Shown: positions 1 through 8,173, counted from the first letter of the stretch. The stretch: 40,465 nt of DNA from Gammaproteobacteria bacterium (GCA_030037905.1 JASHPX010000014.1:1-40465), one strand, 5' to 3'. Notes: generated by a model from the letters alone, not told the origin. A program made the numbers and translations.

Positions 1-7
1 CGGTTGC

Positions 8-35
8 TTGTAATTTTGCAACGCGTGTATATACT
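8..35 (+). promoter_or_regulatory. Sigma-70-like promoter of the lysine-rich micro-gene
   Basis: A -35-like TTGTAA (8-13) and a -10-like TATACT (30-35) are separated by 16 bases. The predicted start near base 42 gives a leader of about 29 bases that holds GGAG at 59-62, eight bases before the ATG at 71. Read by eye; not scored. Confidence 0.5.
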
Positions 36-70
36 CGGGCACCGGACTAACCTGATATGGAGATCCTGTC

Positions 71-121
71 ATGGCGAAAGCAAAGAAGAAGGCCAAGAAG
101 AAAGCTTCAAAAAAGAAGTAA
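71..121 (+). CDS. 16-residue lysine-rich micropeptide ([16 protein letters not shown])
   Basis: This small frame encodes [16 protein letters not shown]: eleven lysines, three alanines, a serine and the initiator methionine. It has a GGAG ribosome binding site at 59-62, a plausible promoter at 8-35 and a strong hairpin at 181-206, so it looks like a complete monocistronic gene. The composition resembles the tails of bacterial histone H1-like proteins, which bind nucleic acid through lysine/alanine repeats. At 16 residues it could be a minimal nucleic-acid-binding peptide, a leader peptide, or a remnant of a longer H1-like gene. No fold or motif beyond composition is visible. The function is unknown. 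It precedes rpiA on the same strand by 173 bases. Confidence 0.55.
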   Translation: MAKAKKKAKKKASKKK

Positions 122-180
122 GGCCTTCGGCAGCGGCGGGCGCGGATGATCTCCACGCTCGCCGCGCTTCGAAACTACAG

Positions 181-206
181 ACAGTGCCCGCGCCAGCGGG
201 CATTGT
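181..206 (+). terminator. Hairpin after the micro-gene
   Basis: An 11-base stem (181-191 with 196-206, one G-U pair) closes a 4-base loop, between the micropeptide stop and rpiA. There is no long U-tract after it (cgcttc follows), so termination would be weak or factor-assisted. It could also be a 5' structure of the rpiA message. Confidence 0.45.
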
Positions 207-294
207 CGCTTCAGGGGTCCGAAAAAGCTCTCGCCACCGCCCTGAAGCGCCGCTCTCCCCAATTCGTTCCGGCCGTAAGGTCCGCCGCAAGGTC

Positions 295-960
295 ATGAGT
301 GACCCCGCACTTCCGAACAAGCAGCGTGCCGCGCGGGCGGCGCTCGCGTGGCTGCGGGACGACATGATTCTCGGCGTCGGAACCGGCTCGACCGTCAACG
401 CGCTGATCGAGCTGCTGGTGTCGGAGGGCGCGGCGCGGCGCCTGCGCGGCGCGGTCGCCAGCTCCGAGGCGAGCGCGGCACGCCTGCGCGATGCCGGCGT
501 CGCGCTGCTGGACCTGAACGAGCTGGACGGTCTGGCACTGTACGTGGACGGCGCTGACGAAGCCACGCGCGGCCGGCAGCTCATCAAGGGCGGAGGCGGC
601 GCCCTGACGCGCGAAAAGATCGTCGCGGCCGCGGCGCAGCGCTTCGTGTGCATCATCGACGAGGGCAAGTTGGTCGATCAGCTGGGACGCTTTCCGCTGC
701 CGGTCGAGGTGATCCCGATGGCCCGCGCCTACGTCGCCCGCCGTCTCACAGCGCTGGGGGGCCACCCCGTGTGGCGCACCGGGGTCACGACCGACAACGG
801 CAACCAGATCCTGGACGTTCACGGGCTCGCGATCACGGATGCCGTCTCGCTCGAGACTGCCGTCAACCAGATCGCCGGCGTGGTGAGCGTGGGACTGTTC
901 GCGGCTCGTCCGGCCGATGTGCTGCTGGTCGGCGGCGCACGCGGCGTCGAGACGATCTGA
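295..960 (+). CDS. rpiA: Ribose-5-phosphate isomerase A
   Basis: RpiA interconverts ribose 5-phosphate and ribulose 5-phosphate in the non-oxidative pentose phosphate pathway, in the cytoplasm. The 221-residue product matches the family length (about 220). The phosphate-binding loop GVGTGST is near residues 27-33, the catalytic DGADE near 85-89, and the conserved [12 protein letters not shown] near 98-109. The ATG at 295 is chosen because family members begin about 10-15 residues before this region; the frame is open upstream to base 4, but that part is low-complexity and overlaps the micro-gene. A weak AAGG lies just before the start. The gene is monocistronic by position, since the next gene is on the opposite strand and convergent. 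Confidence 0.95.
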   Translation: MSDPALPNKQRAARAALAWLRDDMILGVGTGSTVNALIELLVSEGAARRLRGAVASSEASAARLRDAGVALLDLNELDGLALYVDGADEATRGRQLIKGGGGALTREKIVAAAAQRFVCIIDEGKLVDQLGRFPLPVEVIPMARAYVARRLTALGGHPVWRTGVTTDNGNQILDVHGLAITDAVSLETAVNQIAGVVSVGLFAARPADVLLVGGARGVETI

Positions 961-983
961 CCCCCGGGCGCAAAGAGCCGGCG

Positions 984-1046
984 GGCAGTCACCGCCGGAC
1001 AGTCAGCGCCCGACAGTCAGCGGCAGTCACCGCCGGACAGTCAGCG
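984..1046. repeat. 25-bp direct repeat between convergent genes
   Basis: The unit starting GGCAGTCACCGCCGGACAGT occurs at 984-1008 and again at 1022-1046, a period of 38 bases; the core GACAGTCAGC also occurs once between them. It fills the gap between rpiA and the convergent DUF4097 gene and overlaps that gene's stop codon at 1041-1043. Confidence 0.8.
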
Positions 1047-2021
1047 ATCGCACAGAGAGATATCCCCGCTCAGAGTTTTGATGTGCACGTCGCCATCGCC
1101 GGCGCCGCGGGTACCCGTCATGTGCACGCCTGGGCCGTACTGGCTGTTACGCTCCGCGGGCTGTCCAAAACAGTCGTCGATGTTGCCGCTGAACGAGGAT
1201 AAGTCGTAGGCGAAACCCTCGGGGGCATGCGCCTGGATACGGATGTGGCCGCTCAGCGTCTCCCCCTGCAGCAAAGCGCCGCGCCCCAATGCACCGCTGA
1301 GGCTGATATCACCGGAGGTGGTGTGTAGCCGCACCGTCTGTGCCGGATCGAGCGAGGCCTGCAATGAACCGCTGATGCTTGCCGCCTGCAGGTCGCCGCC
1401 ACCGTTGGTCAGCGTCACATTGCCGCTGACGCTGCTGGCCGTCACATGCGAGCTCTGGCCATTGCCATGCAGGAGGATGTCGCCGCTGACCGTCTTGACG
1501 TCGGCGTCAGCGGACGCGAGCTCGGCGCGTACCTCGCCGCTCACGGATTGCAGACGTTGCGCGCCGGTCATGCCGGTCGAGCTCACATCTGCGCTCACTG
1601 CGGTCACGCCCAGGCGGCTCATGCGCGGCACATGCACCGTGAGATGCGCCTCTTCGCCGCCGGCGGCACCGAACGGGTTGAACGAGAATCCCCGGTCACC
1701 AAAACATATTCCGAAGCAGAACCCTCCCGTGCCATATCCGGTAACGCGTACGCTCGTACGTCCTCCCTCTGAGGTCACATCCAGTCCGAGGCTATCGCCC
1801 TGCAGATCGGCCGTGACCGCCACCTGCGGCCGGTCCCATGCCGACACATCGATCGAGCCGGCGACGTTGCTGATGAGAACCTCGCCGCCTGGCTGGGCCG
1901 CTACCTGCCGCTGCACGGTGCGCCCGCCCGCCGCCTCGGTCACCGCGGCGGCAAGCGTACCGACCGCGAGCAGCATGGCCGCGGCCAGAATCGCAGGCGT
2001 GCCCCGTGCTCGCGAGCGCAT
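1041..2021 (-). CDS. DUF4097-type beta-repeat secreted protein
   Basis: A 326-residue protein with an N-terminal signal sequence (basic MRSRARG, then a hydrophobic run to about residue 30). The remainder is rich in short repeats of the type SVSGEV, TVSGDI, SISGSL, TTSGDI and TLSGDI, typical of the DUF4097 right-handed beta-helix-like family. These are envelope proteins of unknown function. Start ATG 2021 lies two bases after the anti-sigma-like gene's stop, with AAGGGA as a possible ribosome binding site inside that gene's end; an upstream ATG at 2063 would lose the clean signal peptide. It is the last gene of the sigma / anti-sigma operon, so it may be an envelope component made under that sigma factor's control (inference). 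Confidence 0.85.
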   Translation of the reverse strand: MRSRARGTPAILAAAMLLAVGTLAAAVTEAAGGRTVQRQVAAQPGGEVLISNVAGSIDVSAWDRPQVAVTADLQGDSLGLDVTSEGGRTSVRVTGYGTGGFCFGICFGDRGFSFNPFGAAGGEEAHLTVHVPRMSRLGVTAVSADVSSTGMTGAQRLQSVSGEVRAELASADADVKTVSGDILLHGNGQSSHVTASSVSGNVTLTNGGGDLQAASISGSLQASLDPAQTVRLHTTSGDISLSGALGRGALLQGETLSGHIRIQAHAPEGFAYDLSSFSGNIDDCFGQPAERNSQYGPGVHMTGTRGAGDGDVHIKTLSGDISLCDR

Positions 2022-2023
2022 GG

Positions 2024-2662
2024 TCAGATGGATCCCTTGCCGATCCCGGCTTCCCGTGTCCACGTCCCTGCCTCCTGCACCGTCGCGATCAGCTGCTGCT
2101 CGTCCTGATACGATTCCAGCAGCATCTCGCGCAGCAGCGCGTTGCTGGGATCGCGTCCCAGCGCGGACTGGATATCGCGCATCGATTTCTCGATCACGGC
2201 CAGATCCGCGAGTACTTTCTGTCGCGACGGCGGCGGCAGGGCCTCGAGCCGCGCATTCAATGAACGCAGCAACGCTGCGTTCTCGCGCGCATCGACCGGG
2301 CCGGGCAGCGCATGAGCCCGGTCGACTGCCGCGTCCCGCGGCAATGGATCACGGATCGCGCTGCCGTGCGTGATCCATACGCCCAGCGTCAGCGCGGCAC
2401 CCAACACGAGCAGTACCGCCGCGGCAGCAAGCTGTAGGCGCCAACCCGCGCGCGCGCCCCCCTGTGTCTGTGTCTGCGCCTGCGTGTGCGCCTGTTGCGC
2501 CTGCGTGTGCGCCTGTGTCTGCGCCTGCGGCGCCTCGCTCAGCCGTGCCTGAATCTGGGGCCACAGGTCGCGCTCCGGCATCATCTCCTGCGGCAGCTCG
2601 CGCAGCGAGCGCGCACGGCGCACGGCGGCGTGCCGAGGGTTTCCCGGGCGATGTTTACTCAT
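2024..2662 (-). CDS. Putative membrane-bound anti-sigma factor / DUF-type regulator
   Basis: A 212-residue protein with a cytoplasmic N-terminal part, a Gln/Thr/Ala/His repeat linker at about residues 46-68, one membrane segment (about 74-96, LQLAAAAVLLVLGAALTLGV) and a periplasmic C-terminal half that looks helical. This plan, and a 4-base ATGA overlap with the ECF sigma gene, fit an anti-sigma factor. No zinc-binding HxxxCxxC motif is visible, so the call rests on context and topology. The linker is coded by imperfect hexanucleotide repeats at 2461-2530. Confidence 0.65.
   Translation of the reverse strand: MSKHRPGNPRHAAVRRARSLRELPQEMMPERDLWPQIQARLSEAPQAQTQAHTQAQQAHTQAQTQTQGGARAGWRLQLAAAAVLLVLGAALTLGVWITHGSAIRDPLPRDAAVDRAHALPGPVDARENAALLRSLNARLEALPPPSRQKVLADLAVIEKSMRDIQSALGRDPSNALLREMLLESYQDEQQLIATVQEAGTWTREAGIGKGSI
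2461..2530. repeat. Imperfect hexanucleotide array inside the anti-sigma-like gene
   Basis: Alternating TGTGTC / TGCGCC / TGCGTG units on the plus strand encode, on the minus strand, the QAQTQAHTQAQ-type linker. Unit length is a multiple of three, so copy-number change would alter linker length without breaking the frame. Confidence 0.75.
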
Positions 2663-3240
2663 ACCGATGTCTCCGGATCCAGCCGGCTGCGCAGCAGCGA
2701 GCGTGCGCGGTGCAGCTGCGCCTTGCAGGTGCCCTCTGCAACACCCAGCATTCCCGCCACCTCTGCGTGTGAATACCCATAGATGCCGCTGAGCACGAGC
2801 ACGTCACGCGCCCCCGCAGGCAGCTCACCGATCGCCTGCTCGATCTCCTCGACTTCCACCGGAGTATCCAGTGTCCAATCCGCCTCGGCCGGCGCAGGGG
2901 TGGCCCCGTGCACCGGCGCGGCCTCCGCGGCCGCATCCGTCCCGATCGCCGAGCGACGCCGACTGAGCACCACGTTGACGGCAATGCGGTGAAGCCAGGT
3001 GCCGAAGGCGCTGCGGATCTCGAAGCGCCCGATCGCTCGCCAGGCATGGATGAATGCCTCCTGTGTGCAGTCCTCGGCGCTCGAGGGATCGCGCGTCAAT
3101 CGCACGCACAGCGCGTAGACACGGCCCACGTTCTGCCGGTACAGCCGCTCGAAGGCGTGCACGTCGCCGTCGCGGGCGCGCTGCACCAGCGCCGGCTCCC
3201 ACTCGACGTGTTGACTCTGCGCGGCGGCCATCCGTCTCAT
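2659..3240 (-). CDS. ECF-type RNA polymerase sigma factor
   Basis: A 193-residue sigma factor. Region 2 carries the usual pattern (ALVQRARDGDVHAFERLYRQ, then the SAEDCTQEAFIHAW core). Region 4 carries the helix-turn-helix (YSHAEVAGMLGVAEGTCKAQ, then LHRARSLL). It directs RNA polymerase to a small regulon and is normally held by the anti-sigma factor encoded next to it. I chose the ATG at 3240; one at 3231 is also possible, and the frame is open further to 3336 through a repeat-rich stretch. The stop overlaps the anti-sigma start as ATGA, indicating translational coupling. The hydrolase gene upstream on the same strand ends 99 bases earlier. Confidence 0.92.
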   Translation of the reverse strand: MRRMAAAQSQHVEWEPALVQRARDGDVHAFERLYRQNVGRVYALCVRLTRDPSSAEDCTQEAFIHAWRAIGRFEIRSAFGTWLHRIAVNVVLSRRRSAIGTDAAAEAAPVHGATPAPAEADWTLDTPVEVEEIEQAIGELPAGARDVLVLSGIYGYSHAEVAGMLGVAEGTCKAQLHRARSLLRSRLDPETSV

Positions 3241-3339
3241 TGGACTCACGCGACACCCCGACGGTTTGAACGCGCCGTAAATCAGCCCTTGAACCGGCTC
3301 CGGACCGGCGCTGGACCGGCGCTGGACCGGCCCCACAAC

Positions 3340-4632
3340 CTAAACCGCCGGGGCCGCGTGGCCGGACCGGCCGGTCCGGCCGCGTGTACCGGGCCGTGCA
3401 GACGTGTCGTCCCGCCGTGGCTGCCGGGAAAGCGCGAGCGGACGCACACGCTCGAGGAGGAGCCGCAAAAATTCATCCGAGTGCGTGAACACGGCGTAGT
3501 GTCCGGCGTTGGGGATCGTCACGAAGGCCTTCATCGGCGCCTCCAGGGTGTTGACGTATTGCATCGCCAGCGAGGCCGGGGAGCTGCAGTCGTGCGCGCC
3601 CTGGAAGACGAACACCGGCACGGCAAACGTTCCGGCCAGGCGCCGCGGCGCGAGCTCGTGCTCCTCCTTGTCCAGATCCTGGGCGCTGAGCGTGCGGCCG
3701 TCGATCCACTCGTCGACGTCCTGCAGCGTATAGCCCGGCGCGGTCAGCGCCAGACCGATACGTCCGCTGAGAAACGCATCCGCCGAGCTGCCCTCGCACG
3801 CCCGCAGCCAGCGATCGTAGAGCTGACTTGCGGAGGTGCCCTGTCCATACGGCGGCGGTCCGATGGCCTTCAGACTCGCGAGCGCCTGGCTGTCACCGGC
3901 CGCTTGCGCGGTGGCGAGCACCGCCTGATAGGCTGCGCGCTCGTCTGCCGGCGGATCGACGATCTGTCCCGTGCCCACGAAAGCGGAGAACAGCTCGGGC
4001 CGCGCCTTCACCATGAGTACGGCCAACACCGCACCCCAGGACTGACCTACCAGGATGATCTTTCCCTGGTGCAGGTGGCCGCGCAGGTATTCGGATAGCT
4101 GCAAGCCATCCTGTACGAGCTGCGCGATGGTCAGGGTGCCCGCCGCCGGCGCACCGTTGCGCTCGAGGGTACGGCCGGCGCCGCGCTGATCCCACTGCAC
4201 CACGGTGAAGGCCTTCTCCCAGGCCGCGAGGTACGGATAGGACCACGGGTTGGTCGCATCTCCCGGTCCGCCGTGCAGGAACAGCAGGACCGGATTGTCG
4301 CGGTGCTCGCCGCGGATCGTGACCCATTGATCGATGCCGTCGATGGGCACATAGGCCGCTTCCTCGATGGCATCAGCGGAGCTCAGCGCGTACTGGCGCT
4401 CGTGGTTCCTGCTGCGCGTATCGAGCCAATCCTGGAACTGCTTCTCCTGCGTGGCGCTCGCGTTCGGCAGCGCCTGCTCGATGCGCTCGAGGCGCACCGC
4501 GGTCGTCAACGCGGCGGACTGCACCGCGGTCAGCTGGGCATCCGTATTCAGCAACTTGGCCGCCACGAACGCGAGGCCCACGAGAATCACCAGTCCGACC
4601 AGATTGACCTCGAGCCATTTGTCCGCTCTCAT
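3340..4632 (-). CDS. Membrane-anchored alpha/beta hydrolase (peptidase S33-like)
   Basis: A 430-residue protein with one N-terminal membrane segment (residues 9-26), a helical linker and an alpha/beta-hydrolase domain. The oxyanion motif HGGPG is near residues 120-124, the nucleophile elbow GQSWG places Ser at about 198, and GAHDCSS and NAGHYAVF supply the likely Asp and His. HGGPG with WDQRGAGRT is typical of proline iminopeptidase-like S33 enzymes; the substrate is unknown. ATG 4632 is preferred over ATG 4644 because GGAGG (4638-4642) sits five bases upstream. It lies directly upstream of the sigma operon, same strand. The last codons contain a 22-bp palindrome, and the C-terminus is a low-complexity basic tail. 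Confidence 0.85.
   Translation of the reverse strand: MRADKWLEVNLVGLVILVGLAFVAAKLLNTDAQLTAVQSAALTTAVRLERIEQALPNASATQEKQFQDWLDTRSRNHERQYALSSADAIEEAAYVPIDGIDQWVTIRGEHRDNPVLLFLHGGPGDATNPWSYPYLAAWEKAFTVVQWDQRGAGRTLERNGAPAAGTLTIAQLVQDGLQLSEYLRGHLHQGKIILVGQSWGAVLAVLMVKARPELFSAFVGTGQIVDPPADERAAYQAVLATAQAAGDSQALASLKAIGPPPYGQGTSASQLYDRWLRACEGSSADAFLSGRIGLALTAPGYTLQDVDEWIDGRTLSAQDLDKEEHELAPRRLAGTFAVPVFVFQGAHDCSSPASLAMQYVNTLEAPMKAFVTIPNAGHYAVFTHSDEFLRLLLERVRPLALSRQPRRDDTSARPGTRGRTGRSGHAAPAV
3360..3381. repeat. Perfect 22-bp palindrome at the end of the hydrolase gene
   Basis: GGCCGGACC-GGCC-GGTCCGGCC reads the same on both strands. It lies about 20 bases before the hydrolase stop and upstream of the sigma gene, followed by tandem GGACCGGCGCT units at about 3300-3335. 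It could terminate or attenuate transcription between hydrolase and sigma gene. Confidence 0.6.
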
Positions 4633-4741
4633 GGCGACCTCCATATTGCGCCCGCGCGGTCGGGGGCGAACAATAGCTTCATCGCGCTCATCGAGCCGGG
4701 CCCTCGTCGACCCACTAAATATTCAACCATAGTATTCAACC

Positions 4742-5551
4742 ATGCCGATCCGCGCCGCAAACCTTTGCAGCATGCTGCTTACCCTGGCTGTCACGGTCCT
4801 GCCCGCGACATGGCCGGCTCACGCGCAGCCGGCGCAGGCCGGCCCGAGCGGGCAGCCCCTGCACATCCTGGTGTACGGCGGCACGGGCATGATCGGCAGT
4901 CGAATCGTGGACGAGGCGTTGCGCCGGGGCGACTTCGTCACCATTGTCGTGCGCCATGCGCAAGGCGTGGCGCCTCGTCAGCGGCTGACGGTTCTGCAGG
5001 GCAACGTGCTGGACGGCGTACAGGTCGAGCATCAGATCGCCGGACAGGATGCCGTCATCGAAGCGGTACGCGCAAGCATCTCGAGTCCCCCAGCCGCTCA
5101 GTCCTCCGGCAGCGCGCCGCCTCGACGCGGCGGCGCCCAGGTGCCGCACTTCTATCGGCGTGTCGCGCAGATCCTGGTCGAGGACAGCCGCGCCCTGGGC
5201 GCGCGGGCACCGCGACTGCTGTTCGTAGGCGGAGCGACCACCCTCGAGGACTCCAACGGCAGGCCGGTGCTCGACGAGATGCCGAGTGTGCCCAAGACCT
5301 CGGAGTTCTACACGATCAGGGAGGCGCTGGAGTACCTGCGCACTGTCCACGACGTCGCCTGGACCGTGCTCACGCCACCGCTGCAGATCGCTCCGGGCAC
5401 CCGTACCGGAGTGTTCCGTCTGGGCGGCAATCGGCTGATCCGCGCCGCCGACGGCAGCAGCCATATATCGGCCGAGGATTTTGCGGTGGCCATGCTCGAC
5501 GAGGCGCACCATCCGGCGCACGTGCGCGCACGCTTCACGATCGGCTATTGA
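4742..5551 (+). CDS. Exported NAD(P)-binding (NmrA/SDR-like) protein
   Basis: A 269-residue protein. Residues 1-29 form a signal peptide (hydrophobic LLTLAVTVLPATWPAHA, cleavage after AHA). A Rossmann dinucleotide motif GGTGMIGSR follows at about residue 45. The remainder resembles atypical SDR / NmrA-like proteins. A secreted Rossmann protein is unusual because free NAD(P) is scarce outside the cytoplasm; the leader might be a TM anchor. No classical YxxxK catalytic pair is evident, so a reductase activity is not assigned. The start is preceded by an 11-base duplication (TATTCAACCAT at 4720-4730 and 4733-4743) instead of a clear ribosome binding site. It is divergent from the hydrolase gene. 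Confidence 0.7.
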   Translation: MPIRAANLCSMLLTLAVTVLPATWPAHAQPAQAGPSGQPLHILVYGGTGMIGSRIVDEALRRGDFVTIVVRHAQGVAPRQRLTVLQGNVLDGVQVEHQIAGQDAVIEAVRASISSPPAAQSSGSAPPRRGGAQVPHFYRRVAQILVEDSRALGARAPRLLFVGGATTLEDSNGRPVLDEMPSVPKTSEFYTIREALEYLRTVHDVAWTVLTPPLQIAPGTRTGVFRLGGNRLIRAADGSSHISAEDFAVAMLDEAHHPAHVRARFTIGY

Positions 5552-5580
5552 ACGAGCATGGAACCTGGCTCAATCCACTG

Positions 5581-5647
5581 AAGAGAGCTTGGGGCAACGT
5601 GGCGTGCTACGTCTGACGTAGCACGCCGCGCGGCCCCAAACTCTCTT
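5581..5647. terminator. Long two-part hairpin between convergent genes
   Basis: An outer stem (5581-5594 with 5634-5647, one mismatch) encloses an inner perfect stem (5601-5611 with 5617-5627). It sits between the convergent stops at 5551 and 5681, the position of a bidirectional terminator. No U-rich tract follows on either strand. Confidence 0.7.
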
Positions 5648-5680
5648 GGCGGGTTCCGCCACGCCGCGCGCTCGAGCTGC

Positions 5681-8134
5681 CTACCGAGGCCGGCTCGCGA
5701 ACCTGCGAATGCCCTCGAAGATCGAGCTCTCATCCAGATGAGCCTCGGCGATGACGTCGGCCTCGAGCCCACCGGTCAGCCATTCATCATGCCAATCGGA
5801 CGTGAGGGAGTACTCATCCGTCTGCGGACCCAGATTGCGGATCGGCCACATGCGCCGCGTGCCCGTGCTGATGACCATGGCGTCACAATAGGCCTCCGGC
5901 GGCAGCACCGAACGACGATAGTCGGAAGGCTGCCGATCGAAGAGCTCTTCGCTGACCACCGCGATGACCTTGACGTTCAGGCCGGCCTGCTCGATTCGCG
6001 GCAGCTGCTTCACCAGATTCACGGTCGAGCTGGACCCCTGGACGAGCACATAGCCCTGCTGCGGCCGCCCGGCAGCGAAATCGCGGATCACATACAGCCC
6101 CTTGGCGGCGGCCTTGATGTCCTGGTCCGCGAATGCGCTGCGATCGCAAACGGCGAAGTCGGGACGAGCGACCTCGATGGAGATGATGCCGACCCTGGGA
6201 TCACGCGCCGCGATTTCCGCGGCCGCGAAATAGCCCGGAGCGACATCGTTGTAATCCCAGAAGTTCAGATGAATGGTGTGGCCCCGGGGAAAGAGCTTCC
6301 ACACCTGCGTGGCGAAGATGCCGAAGTGAGTGCGTCCGTCGGCGGCCGTTTCCGGACCCGAGTGGCCGGCGAGGATGTGCAGCACACCCATGCGGAATTT
6401 GCTGTCCTGATTCTGCTGACTCCACACGCGTGCAGGCGTATACATCAGTGGCGTGAAAGCGCCATAGGTTCCGCTGATGGCCCACAAACCGGCGAATTTG
6501 CCGGGATCCAGGCTCGCGCTCTGCCCTACCAGCCCGATGGCGCTGGAGACGTTCCCGGCCTCCTCAATCGCGGCCTTGACGCGCGTTCCGAGCGGATTGG
6601 TGTCCGGATCGTAGTGTCCCCAGATACTGCCGTGCTCGAGATTGATGGATTCGGACAGATCCGCCGCCAGCGTGATCATCCGGTTGTCCGTAACGTAGTT
6701 CAGCCACCTGATGATCTCCGAGATCGCCCGGCGCGTGCCGGCGATTTCTCCAGGCTTGCGGAACAGCCTGACGGAAATCTGCTTTTCGGCTCCGGAAAGC
6801 CGATTGATCGCCGTGACCGTCTGCGGCTCGGTGGGCAGATTGCTCACGCGCAGCCGCTCATCGAGAAACGGGTCCTGCGTGATATCGATGCGAACGGGAA
6901 AATCGTCCCGCACGCTGTCGCCGATTTCGACGATGCGATCGGCCAGCCAGTCGCCGAGCCCATTCTGGTCGAGAACCGACATCACCACGTCGATATTCGT
7001 CTTGAACTGGATCAGCCGCTCCCGTGCGTCGCTCACGGGCCCGGCACGAATCCCCTGAAACTCCACGCCGTAGCGCTCTTCGAACGTTCTGGCCAGTGAG
7101 ACGAAATAGTCCGAATTCATCTTCATGCCGTACGGGTGGCTCTGATAGCTGACCACCTGTCGCTCCACGGTCCGCGGCCAATATCCCTTCGTCGTCCGGC
7201 CGATGACGATCATGGGACGCCGGTCAGTCGGGTCCCAGCGCTCCATGGCCGTCAAGATCCCGATGATCTGCGCATAGTCATTGCCGTCCGCCAGCGGCAG
7301 GACGTTCCAGCCGTACGAGGTCCATTGTTTGGCCAGATCGTATTCACGATATTTGGCGGGAATGACCCCACCGAGCAGTACGTCATCGATGCCGGCGTTG
7401 TTGTCCGAGAGCAGGATACGCAGACGCTTTCCGACCTGCAGAGCCAGGGCCTGAGTCTTCAGTTCCTGGGCATGACCTTCGGTCATGGCAAACTCGCCCT
7501 CGAGGGCAATGACCTTGAGGGAATGGGGCGCCCCGAGCATGTCCCAGAAAGCGGCCTTGCCGCCGGCGGTTGCGATGCCGACGCCCGAGGGACCGCCATT
7601 CACGTCGTTGGTGACGTCCGTGCTCTCGGCATGTCCGGCCAGGGCCTTGATGCCGCGCAAGCGGGCCTGTTGAAACAGAGCGTGCCCTTCCAGGCCGCAG
7701 TCGCGCAGCAGCGTTCGCAGAGCGCCCGCGCCGCGGCGGAACCCGAGTGCGTCGATCGGCAGAATGGCGACCTTGGGGTCCGTGTAATAGCGCTTGTCGC
7801 CGGTGAGCCTGTAGCGCCGTTCCATCGCCTGCCCGAGGATCATCCACAATGCGTAGCCGGTTGGGACGTTGTGTCCGCCTGCCAGCATGAATTTATCGGC
7901 GAAGGGATGTTTGGGCCGGCGGTAGTCGTATCGGAGACCTCCGAGGTCGGGCCCCGCCAGATGTATGCATACGTTGTAGGGCGTATAGGCGAGCGGCCCG
8001 CCGAAGTGACCGGTCTGTGCGTAGTTGCCGAGCAGCACGACCGTCATGCAGGTCATGAAGCCCACATCGTCGAGGCGTTGCTGCAGCTCGTCCTCGTGGC
8101 GCGGCTCTATCGGCGAAAGCACTGTCGTGGACAT
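5681..8134 (-). CDS. Transketolase-family thiamine-diphosphate enzyme, 817 residues
   Basis: A large ThDP enzyme with the order seen in transketolase / pyruvate dehydrogenase E1. The N-terminal half holds the cofactor region LEGEFAMTEGHAQE followed by LLSDNNAGIDD, in place of the classical GDG(x~25)N motif. A pyrimidine-binding middle domain and a C-terminal transketolase-like domain follow. Conserved-looking stretches include FMLAGGHNVPTGYALW and GGPSGVGIATAGGKAAFW. At 817 residues it is longer than transketolase (about 660) and closer to phosphoketolase (about 790) or AceE (about 890). The donor and acceptor are unknown. It is followed on the same strand by nothing; the carboxylesterase gene is 39 bases upstream, so the two may be co-transcribed. 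Confidence 0.75.
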   Translation of the reverse strand: MSTTVLSPIEPRHEDELQQRLDDVGFMTCMTVVLLGNYAQTGHFGGPLAYTPYNVCIHLAGPDLGGLRYDYRRPKHPFADKFMLAGGHNVPTGYALWMILGQAMERRYRLTGDKRYYTDPKVAILPIDALGFRRGAGALRTLLRDCGLEGHALFQQARLRGIKALAGHAESTDVTNDVNGGPSGVGIATAGGKAAFWDMLGAPHSLKVIALEGEFAMTEGHAQELKTQALALQVGKRLRILLSDNNAGIDDVLLGGVIPAKYREYDLAKQWTSYGWNVLPLADGNDYAQIIGILTAMERWDPTDRRPMIVIGRTTKGYWPRTVERQVVSYQSHPYGMKMNSDYFVSLARTFEERYGVEFQGIRAGPVSDARERLIQFKTNIDVVMSVLDQNGLGDWLADRIVEIGDSVRDDFPVRIDITQDPFLDERLRVSNLPTEPQTVTAINRLSGAEKQISVRLFRKPGEIAGTRRAISEIIRWLNYVTDNRMITLAADLSESINLEHGSIWGHYDPDTNPLGTRVKAAIEEAGNVSSAIGLVGQSASLDPGKFAGLWAISGTYGAFTPLMYTPARVWSQQNQDSKFRMGVLHILAGHSGPETAADGRTHFGIFATQVWKLFPRGHTIHLNFWDYNDVAPGYFAAAEIAARDPRVGIISIEVARPDFAVCDRSAFADQDIKAAAKGLYVIRDFAAGRPQQGYVLVQGSSSTVNLVKQLPRIEQAGLNVKVIAVVSEELFDRQPSDYRRSVLPPEAYCDAMVISTGTRRMWPIRNLGPQTDEYSLTSDWHDEWLTGGLEADVIAEAHLDESSIFEGIRRFASRPR

Positions 8135-8173
8135 GGTGGATCTGGGACCCTCGCGCGCGAGACATCTATGTAA

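Noticed and set aside
4-294. N-terminal extension of rpiA back to base 4
   Set aside because: It is not family-like, overlaps the micro-gene in another frame, and ATG 295 gives the normal RpiA length.
2908-4098. A 396-residue plus-strand frame across sigma and hydrolase genes
   Set aside because: Antisense to two well-supported genes, with no recognisable domain.
5738-7099. A 453-residue plus-strand frame inside the transketolase-like gene
   Set aside because: Antisense shadow caused by high GC at third codon positions; no motif or ribosome binding site.
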